Source: Rhodospirillaceae bacterium (GTDB lineage Bacteria > Pseudomonadota > Alphaproteobacteria > JABSOH01). Taken from it: 5,347 nucleotides of DNA. This document shows, piece after piece, positions 1 through 3,900 of the stretch. The notes below the pieces were generated by a model. It saw nothing but the letters and a program-made list of their open reading frames with translations, did not search any database and was not told the origin of the DNA. The position numbers and the translations under genes are program-made. The DNA lies in contig JAHDDM010000105.1 of assembly GCA_020629355.1 (NCBI GenBank), positions 1-5,347 of the forward strand, written 5' to 3'. Position 1 is the first letter of the stretch, and the number at the start of each line of letters is the position of its first letter.

Positions 1-1087
1 AGCCGTTCTCGTAGCCTTGTAGTGAAAATCCGCGTCCATCAACCTCTAGCGTTGCGCCCTGTGCGACACCGCTATCAATCAGACCTGAAATGCGGTCTTT
101 GGATTCTTTGGTGATCACGGGACCCATCTCGGCATCAGGATCAGTAGCAGGGCCGATTTTCATGGCCTCGACTTGCGGTTTGAGCTTTTCAATCAAGGCT
201 TTTTCGGTTTCCTCACCCACAGGCACCGCAACAGAAATAGCCATGCAGCGCTCGCCAGCAGAACCAAAACCTGCACCCATTAAAGCATCAACGACCTGAT
301 CCATATCGGCATCAGGCATGACGATCATGTGATTTTTCGCACCGCCCAAAGCCTGAACACGCTTTGCTGAAGCTGTGCCGCGTGTGTAGACATATTCTGC
401 AATCGGAGTAGAACCAACAAAACTTACGGCTTTAATATCGGGGTGATCCAAAATGGCATCAACGATCTCTTTGTCGCCGTGCACCACATTCAGGACACCT
501 TGGGGTAAGCCTGCTTCGTGGAATAGCTCGCAAACAAAATTCGCTGCCGAAGGATCACGCTCCGAAGGCTTTAAGATAAAACTGTTGCCACAGGCTATCG
601 CCATGGGGAACATCCACATCGGCACCATTGCAGGGAAGTTAAACGGCGTAATACCTGCAACCACACCCAAAGATTGACGTTCGGAAAAGGTATCAATATT
701 CGGTCCTACTTGACGGCTGAATTCGCCTTTCAACAGTTGGGGAATACCACAAGCGAACTCGACGACTTCAATGGCGCGCATCACCTCGCCCAAAGCATCG
801 GGGTGGGTCTTGCCATGCTCGCGGCTAATTTCACGGGCAATATCATCGCGGCGGTCATTCAGAATGTTCAAATAATTCATCATCACCCGCGCGCGTTTCA
901 AAGGTGGTGTGGCACTCCACTCCACGGCAGCTTTTTTTGCGATCTCTACAGCCTGATCAAGTTCAGATGGACTGGACAGACCAAGCTTGCCAATGACCTC
1001 ACCAGTTGCGGGATTAAAGATATCGCCTGAACGTCCCGATTGAGACGCAACCGATTGGTTATCGATGATATTATTGACGCTGTACAT
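1..1087 (-). CDS. mmsA: CoA-acylating (methyl)malonate-semialdehyde dehydrogenase, C-terminus cut by window edge
   Basis: This aldehyde dehydrogenase-superfamily enzyme would oxidise malonate or methylmalonate semialdehyde with NAD+ and CoA, giving acetyl-CoA or propionyl-CoA in the cytoplasm. The 362 visible residues read without a stop to the window edge; the family is usually about 500 residues, so roughly the last quarter is missing. Visible landmarks are TPFNFP at 148-152 with the oxyanion Asn150, KPSE at 173-176 in the cofactor site, FVGST at 223-227, QALGGAKNH at 246-253, and the catalytic Cys281 in GSAGERCMA. The ALGGAKNH block, where hydrolytic aldehyde dehydrogenases have ELGGK with the general-base Glu, is the mark of the CoA-acylating MmsA/IolA subfamily. 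The ATG start lies one base after the stop of the aminotransferase gene and has its own AAAGGA, so the two are surely co-transcribed and probably translationally coupled. A role as malonate-semialdehyde dehydrogenase (BauC-like) or in valine or inositol breakdown cannot be excluded, but the neighbour favours beta-alanine or 3-aminoisobutyrate. Confidence 0.95.
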   Translation of the reverse strand, partial: MYSVNNIIDNQSVASQSGRSGDIFNPATGEVIGKLGLSSPSELDQAVEIAKKAAVEWSATPPLKRARVMMNYLNILNDRRDDIAREISREHGKTHPDALGEVMRAIEVVEFACGIPQLLKGEFSRQVGPNIDTFSERQSLGVVAGITPFNFPAMVPMWMFPMAIACGNSFILKPSERDPSAANFVCELFHEAGLPQGVLNVVHGDKEIVDAILDHPDIKAVSFVGSTPIAEYVYTRGTASAKRVQALGGAKNHMIVMPDADMDQVVDALMGAGFGSAGERCMAISVAVPVGEETEKALIEKLKPQVEAMKIGPATDPDAEMGPVITKESKDRISGLIDSGVAQGATLEVDGRGFSLQGYENG

Positions 1088-1088
1088 G

Positions 1089-2396
1089 TTATTGTAATCC
1101 TTTCAGTACCGAGCTGAGAGTTTCAAAAAGCTCGTCTATCTGTTGCTTGTTGATCATTAAAGGCGGGCTGAGCGCAATAATGTCGCCAGTGGTGCGTATC
1201 AACAGGCCTTGATCATATGCATCAAGAAAAGCCTGAAATGCACGTTTGGTTGGCTCGTCTGCCATGGGTTCTAACTCTACTGCTCCGATCAAGCCCATAT
1301 TACGAATATCAATAACATGAGGCAACCCCCGCAAGCTGTGCATGGCATCTTCCCAGTAGCTGCTGAGGTTGGCAGCATTTTCAAACAGACCTTCATCTTG
1401 ATAGGTTTCCAAAGTCGCCAGACCTGCGGCGGAGGCTATCGGATTGCCAGAATAGGTATAGCCGTGGAACAATTCAATAAGATGCTCAGGACCAGTCATA
1501 AAGACATCATGGATTTTCGCGCTACACAACACCGCGCCCATGGGGATCACACCATTGGTCAAACCCTTGGCAGTGGTCATCAAATCAGGTGTCACGCCAA
1601 AATGCTGCGCCGCAAAATTAGAACCCAAACGTCCGAATCCTGTGATCACTTCATCGAAAATCAACAGGATACCATGCTTTCGGGTAATTTCGCGCAGACG
1701 CTCAAGATAGCCCTTCGGCGGCATCAGTACGCCTGTTGAACCTGCCATTGGCTCGACGATCACAGCCGCAACCGTATCCGCACCATGCAGAGCAATGATT
1801 TTTTCTAAAGCATCCGCACGCTCGACACCAAATTCTGGTTGACCGCGTGTAAAAGCATTTTTCTCAGGGATGTGTGTGTCTGGCAGATGATCAACGCCGT
1901 TCAGTAAAGAACCAAAGAAACGCCGATTGTTCACAATGCCACCAACCGAAATTCCGCCAAAGTTTACCCCGTGATAACCACGCTCGCGCCCTATCAATCG
2001 TGTGCGCTGGCCTTCGCCATTGGCACGATGATATGCAATCGCTATTTTCAGTGCCGTGTCTACCGATTCAGAACCAGAATTGGTGAAGAAAGCATGATCA
2101 ATGCCTTCAGGCGCTAATTCCACAAGACGATTCGCCAGCTCGAAGACCTTGGAATGCCCCATCTGAAACGCTGGTGCGTAATCCAGCTCTTTGGCCTGCT
2201 TGCCAATCGCCTCAGTAATTTTAGGACGATTGTGCCCCGCATTACAGCACCACATCCCTGCCGTGCCATCCAGAACCTGCCGACCATCACTGGTTTGGTA
2301 ATACATCCCATCGGCGGCAACAAACATCCGTGGGTTTTTCTTGAATTGACGATTTGCCGTAAAGGGCATCCAAAATGCACGAAGATCGTTTTCCAA
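1089..2396 (-). CDS. bauA: Omega-amino acid (beta-alanine):pyruvate aminotransferase, class III, PLP-dependent
   Basis: This complete 435-residue fold-type I, class III aminotransferase has the family's normal length. Its likely reaction is beta-alanine (or 3-aminoisobutyrate) plus pyruvate giving malonate (or methylmalonate) semialdehyde plus L-alanine. Visible signs are FWMPF at 8-12, GMWCC with Trp49 near the expected substrate pocket, NSGSES at 106-111 for PLP phosphate, GYHG at 140-143 for ring stacking, IFDEV at 246-250 with Asp248 facing the pyridine nitrogen, TTAKGLTNG with Schiff-base Lys277, and HGYTYSGNP at 311-319. Arg401 in LIRTTGD is a candidate for binding the substrate carboxylate. 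The pattern is that of BauA/OapT of Pseudomonas rather than ornithine or GABA aminotransferases. The start is TTG: no in-frame ATG or GTG exists between it and the upstream TGA at 2438-2436, and a strong AGGAGG precedes it. The downstream mmsA start one base away fixes the pathway, since its substrate is this enzyme's product. Taurine or hypotaurine aminotransferases are close relatives and remain a less likely alternative. Confidence 0.93.
   Translation of the reverse strand: MENDLRAFWMPFTANRQFKKNPRMFVAADGMYYQTSDGRQVLDGTAGMWCCNAGHNRPKITEAIGKQAKELDYAPAFQMGHSKVFELANRLVELAPEGIDHAFFTNSGSESVDTALKIAIAYHRANGEGQRTRLIGRERGYHGVNFGGISVGGIVNNRRFFGSLLNGVDHLPDTHIPEKNAFTRGQPEFGVERADALEKIIALHGADTVAAVIVEPMAGSTGVLMPPKGYLERLREITRKHGILLIFDEVITGFGRLGSNFAAQHFGVTPDLMTTAKGLTNGVIPMGAVLCSAKIHDVFMTGPEHLIELFHGYTYSGNPIASAAGLATLETYQDEGLFENAANLSSYWEDAMHSLRGLPHVIDIRNMGLIGAVELEPMADEPTKRAFQAFLDAYDQGLLIRTTGDIIALSPPLMINKQQIDELFETLSSVLKGLQ
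1098..1103 (-). promoter_or_regulatory. Ribosome binding site of mmsA
   Basis: AAAGGA on the minus strand ends 10 bases before the mmsA ATG (1087-1085). It lies inside the last codons of the aminotransferase gene. Together with the one-base gap (TAA, C, ATG) it supports this start and tight coupling of the two genes. Confidence 0.6.
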
Positions 2397-2401
2397 TTTC
2401 C

Positions 2402-2407
2402 CCTCCT
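2402..2407 (-). promoter_or_regulatory. Strong Shine-Dalgarno supporting the TTG start of the aminotransferase
   Basis: The minus strand reads AGGAGG, then GGAAA, then TTG. This is a perfect anti-16S match with a 5-base gap. It decides the TTG at 2396-2394 as the start; the next in-frame Met is residue 10, inside the conserved FWMPF block. Confidence 0.75.
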
Positions 2408-2448
2408 GTAAGGTAGCTTTTTCAGTGGATGTATCTCAATCTTCGGCA

Positions 2449-2477
2449 AGGTTAGCGTGTTTTGACCAACGGGTCAA
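2449..2477 (-). promoter_or_regulatory. Candidate leftward promoter of the aminotransferase operon (weak)
   Basis: On the minus strand TTGACC (2477-2472, 5 of 6 to the sigma70 -35 consensus) is followed after 17 bases by TAACCT (2454-2449, 3 of 6 to the -10). The -35 would lie wholly inside the best operator, so a bound regulator would block it. An equally possible pair is TGGTCA (2512-2507), 17 bases, TATTAG (2489-2484), each 4 of 6; in that case the best operator would lie near the transcription start. I cannot choose between them from sequence. Confidence 0.3.
2462..2477. promoter_or_regulatory. Best RutR-type operator (unit 1)
   Basis: TTGACCAACGGGTCAA contains a perfect 6-bp inverted repeat (TTGACC/GGTCAA) around a 4-bp centre. 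It fits the known E. coli RutR operator at 13 of 14 fixed positions, with one G in place of T in the right arm. It is the unit nearest the aminotransferase gene, about 66 bp from its start codon, so it is the likely repressor site for the leftward operon. Binding by the regulators encoded next door is inferred from family and position. Confidence 0.7.
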
Positions 2478-2505
2478 TAATTTCTAATACATTGGTCTAT
2501 GTTTT

Positions 2506-2521
2506 TTGACCATGTGATCAG
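2506..2521. promoter_or_regulatory. RutR-type operator (unit 3)
   Basis: TTGACCATGTGATCAG matches the RutR consensus at 12 of 14 fixed positions. The left half-site is perfect and the right half deviates at two positions. It lies exactly 44 bp from the best site and 22 bp from unit 4, upstream of the -35 of the regulator promoter. Confidence 0.55.
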
Positions 2522-2527
2522 ATAAGT

Positions 2528-2543
2528 TTGATCATGTGGTTGA
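2528..2543. promoter_or_regulatory. RutR-type operator overlapping the regulator -35 (unit 4)
   Basis: TTGATCATGTGGTTGA matches the RutR consensus at 11 of 14 fixed positions. It is a direct-repeat partner of unit 3, sharing TTGA, CATGTG and further bases at the same offsets. Its last four bases are part of the TTGAGA -35 element, so occupancy should repress the regulator operon. Autoregulation is inferred from this overlap. Confidence 0.5.
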
Positions 2544-2567
2544 GATTTTTTGAAAACAGGGTATAAT
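2540..2567 (+). promoter_or_regulatory. Rightward sigma70-like promoter of the regulator operon
   Basis: TTGAGA (2540-2545, 5 of 6) and a perfect TATAAT (2562-2567) are separated by 16 bp. Transcription would start near 2574, leaving a leader of about 25 bases before the TTG start. Operator units 4 and 5 overlap the -35 and the spacer/-10, as expected for an autoregulated TetR-family gene. Confidence 0.7.
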
Positions 2568-2587
2568 AAGCTATATTTTGACTTGAT

Positions 2588-2592
2588 GGGGA
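2588..2592 (+). promoter_or_regulatory. Ribosome binding site supporting the TTG start of the first regulator
   Basis: GGGGA ends 7 bases before the TTG at 2600. The reading frame upstream has no ATG or GTG before the TGA at 2579-2581, and there is no in-frame Met or Val downstream before the helix-turn-helix region. TTG is therefore the sensible start. Confidence 0.55.
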
Positions 2593-2599
2593 TAGTTTT

Positions 2600-3262
2600 T
2601 TGCCTGCACACTCAACAGATTCCAGGCGTTTTGCGGCGATACCACAAAAGCAAATTCGTAACCGTGAAAAGAACCTGCACAGGATTGTTGCAGCGGCAGA
2701 GGTGGTTTTTGCCGAAAATGGTTTTGCGGGTGCAACCTATGCTAAAATTGCTCAGCAGGCGGAGATTCCGAAATCAAACGTCTTGTATTATTTCCCCAAA
2801 AAAGAGGTGCTGTATCGCACTGTAGTCGAAGACATTTACAATGTTTGGCGCTACGCAGCCGATAGTATTAAGAGAGAGAATTCTCCTGAGGAGGCTTTGG
2901 GGGATTATATTGATACCAAGCTTGAACTCTCTCGTACGAGACCTTATGGTTCAAGAGTTTGGGCAAACGAGATTATTCAGGGCGCGCCTATTGTACAGGA
3001 TTATCTTGAGCGTGACCTAAAAGACTGGACGAACAAGCGTATCGCGGTGATTGAGGTCTGGATTGCTGAGGGCAGAATCAACCCTGTAGATCCTCGTGCA
3101 TTATTGTATCTGATTTGGTCAGTGACGCAACATTATGCAGATTTTGGCCATCAGATTAAAACGCTGAACGGCGGTCAGGCGTTTTCTGATGCGCAATGGC
3201 AGGAGACCAAACGTGCCGTGAAGGCGATTATTTTACAAGGCGTGGTATTACCTACACAATGA
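2600..3262 (+). CDS. TetR-family transcriptional regulator, RutR-type (first of a tandem pair)
   Basis: This 220-residue DNA-binding regulator has the normal length for RutR-type TetR proteins. The N-terminal domain spans about residues 23-72, with the helix-turn-helix in AKIAQQAEIPKSNVLYYFP (48-66) followed by KKEVLY. The C-terminal ligand and dimer domain carries the RutR (YcdC-type) hallmark blocks: KLELSR (107-112), ANEIIQGAP (122-130), WIAEGRI (154-160) and IWSVTQHYADF (172-182). E. coli RutR senses uracil and thymine; whether this protein senses a pyrimidine, beta-alanine or a semialdehyde is not visible. It is divergent from the aminotransferase operon and has operator-like sites in its own promoter, so it probably controls both. 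The TTG start is the only reasonable one. Its stop overlaps the start of the next regulator (ATGA). The gene symbol is left empty because orthology to rutR, as against paralogy, cannot be decided here. Confidence 0.9.
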   Translation: MPAHSTDSRRFAAIPQKQIRNREKNLHRIVAAAEVVFAENGFAGATYAKIAQQAEIPKSNVLYYFPKKEVLYRTVVEDIYNVWRYAADSIKRENSPEEALGDYIDTKLELSRTRPYGSRVWANEIIQGAPIVQDYLERDLKDWTNKRIAVIEVWIAEGRINPVDPRALLYLIWSVTQHYADFGHQIKTLNGGQAFSDAQWQETKRAVKAIILQGVVLPTQ

Positions 3263-3891
3263 CTTCCGAAACTAAAAAGCCTGAACGTTTAACCCGTATT
3301 CAACGAGAAAACCGCACGCGGATACGCGAGGCTGCTCTGGAGGCGTTCTCGCGCAATGGATTTCGCGGCACAACATTGGATCAGATTGCTACGCTGTCCT
3401 CGTTATCGAAGCCGAATCTCATCTATTACTATAAAAGCAAAGAAGATATTTATCTTGAATTGTTTGTGTCTCTGCTTGATCAATGGCTCGAACCGCTTGT
3501 TGCCTTGAATATAGAGGGCGATCCGATAGAAGAGATACTGTCTTATGTTCGGGTTAAGTTGGCTCTGTCCCGCGATAAGCCGCGTGAAAGCCGATTATTT
3601 GCGAATGAAGTTTTGCGTGGTTGTCCGCGTATTGCGTGGTTTATCAAGAAAGACTTGAAAAATGTTGTTGAAGAAGTCGAGGCAAAATTCCAGCATTGGA
3701 TTGATGAGGGCAAAATTGCTGCCATAAATCCTAGGCATTTACTGTATTCGATTTGGGCAGTAACGCAGCATTATGCGGACTTTGAAAGCCAAATTACGTT
3801 GCTACAGCCGAATAAACACGAAACCTTTGCAGAGGCAGAGATTTATGTCGAGCAATTATTCCGTGGGATATTGACCCCACGGAATGCTTAA
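3259..3891 (+). CDS. TetR-family transcriptional regulator, RutR-type (second of a tandem pair)
   Basis: This 210-residue paralogue of the preceding regulator has the same architecture: a helix-turn-helix at about 40-58 (LDQIATLSSLSKPNLIYYY) followed by SKEDIY, then a RutR-type C-terminal domain with KLALSR (100-105), ANEVLRGCP (115-123), WIDEGKI (147-153) and IWAVTQHYADF (165-175). Over 84 gapless residues of the C-terminal domain (first protein 103-186, this one 96-179) I count 40 identities. The frame extends upstream to an ATG at 3196, but I choose the ATG at 3259: it overlaps the previous stop as ATGA, and the extra 21 residues would only be an out-of-frame reading of the preceding gene. 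No strong Shine-Dalgarno precedes it, which fits translational coupling. It may form its own dimers or heterodimers with its neighbour. The gene ends 9 bp from the convergent symporter gene. Confidence 0.9.
   Translation: MTSETKKPERLTRIQRENRTRIREAALEAFSRNGFRGTTLDQIATLSSLSKPNLIYYYKSKEDIYLELFVSLLDQWLEPLVALNIEGDPIEEILSYVRVKLALSRDKPRESRLFANEVLRGCPRIAWFIKKDLKNVVEEVEAKFQHWIDEGKIAAINPRHLLYSIWAVTQHYADFESQITLLQPNKHETFAEAEIYVEQLFRGILTPRNA
3861..3882. terminator. Perfect 7-bp hairpin at the convergent gene ends, possible weak terminator
   Basis: CCGTGGG (3861-3867) and CCCACGG (3876-3882) form a GC-rich perfect stem with an 8-base loop, inside the last codons of the second regulator and just beyond the end of the convergent symporter gene. 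Neither strand has a T-run after the stem, so it is not a canonical intrinsic terminator. It could slow polymerase or protect 3' ends on both strands, or be a coding coincidence. Confidence 0.3.
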
Positions 3892-3900
3892 AGAACTCGA

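Larger units (their letters stand above)
2462..2565. repeat. 22-bp periodic array of five RutR-like operator units
   Basis: I scored 16-bp units starting at 2462, 2484, 2506, 2528 and 2550 against the E. coli RutR consensus TTGACCAnnTGGTCAA. They match 13, 8, 12, 11 and 9 of the 14 fixed positions. The second keeps essentially only the right half-site (TGGTCTA at 2493-2499); the fifth keeps TTGA and GGT. The spacing is exactly 22 bp throughout, about two helical turns, leaving 6 bp between units and placing all sites on nearly the same face of the DNA. The fourth unit overlaps the -35 and the fifth overlaps the -10 of the regulator promoter. The first, third and fourth units are convincing alone; the second and fifth are supported mainly by the register. 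Confidence 0.6.
2397..2599. promoter_or_regulatory. Divergent control region between the catabolic operon and the regulator operon
   Basis: This 203-bp AT-rich region separates the leftward aminotransferase-mmsA operon from the rightward pair of RutR-like regulators. It holds the aminotransferase ribosome binding site, a 22-bp periodic array of RutR-type operator sequences (2462-2565), a convincing rightward promoter (2540-2567) and the ribosome binding site of the first regulator. I see no small gene or RNA element in it. The arrangement is typical of a TetR-family regulator controlling itself and the divergent operon. Confidence 0.8.

Noticed and set aside
453..1030. Plus-strand open frames of 74 and 118 residues
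   Set aside because: They are antisense to the well-conserved mmsA coding sequence and have no recognisable domains.
1317..1739. 140-residue plus-strand open frame
   Set aside because: It lies antisense to the catalytic core of the aminotransferase and has no family features.
2114..2449. 111-residue minus-strand open frame overlapping the aminotransferase start
   Set aside because: It is a shifted frame of the aminotransferase gene with no conserved content; the 435-residue frame carries all family motifs.
2440..2455. Possible further operator unit one 22-bp step to the left of unit 1
   Set aside because: It matches the RutR consensus only about as well as chance, so the array is taken to begin at 2462.
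2572..2587. Possible sixth operator unit to the right of unit 5
   Set aside because: In register it keeps only a few scattered matches; the nearby TTGAC is out of register and has no partner half-site.
3196..3258. Upstream ATG extending the second regulator by 21 residues
   Set aside because: The extra residues overlap the first regulator out of frame and are not TetR-like. The ATGA overlap at 3259 is the better start.
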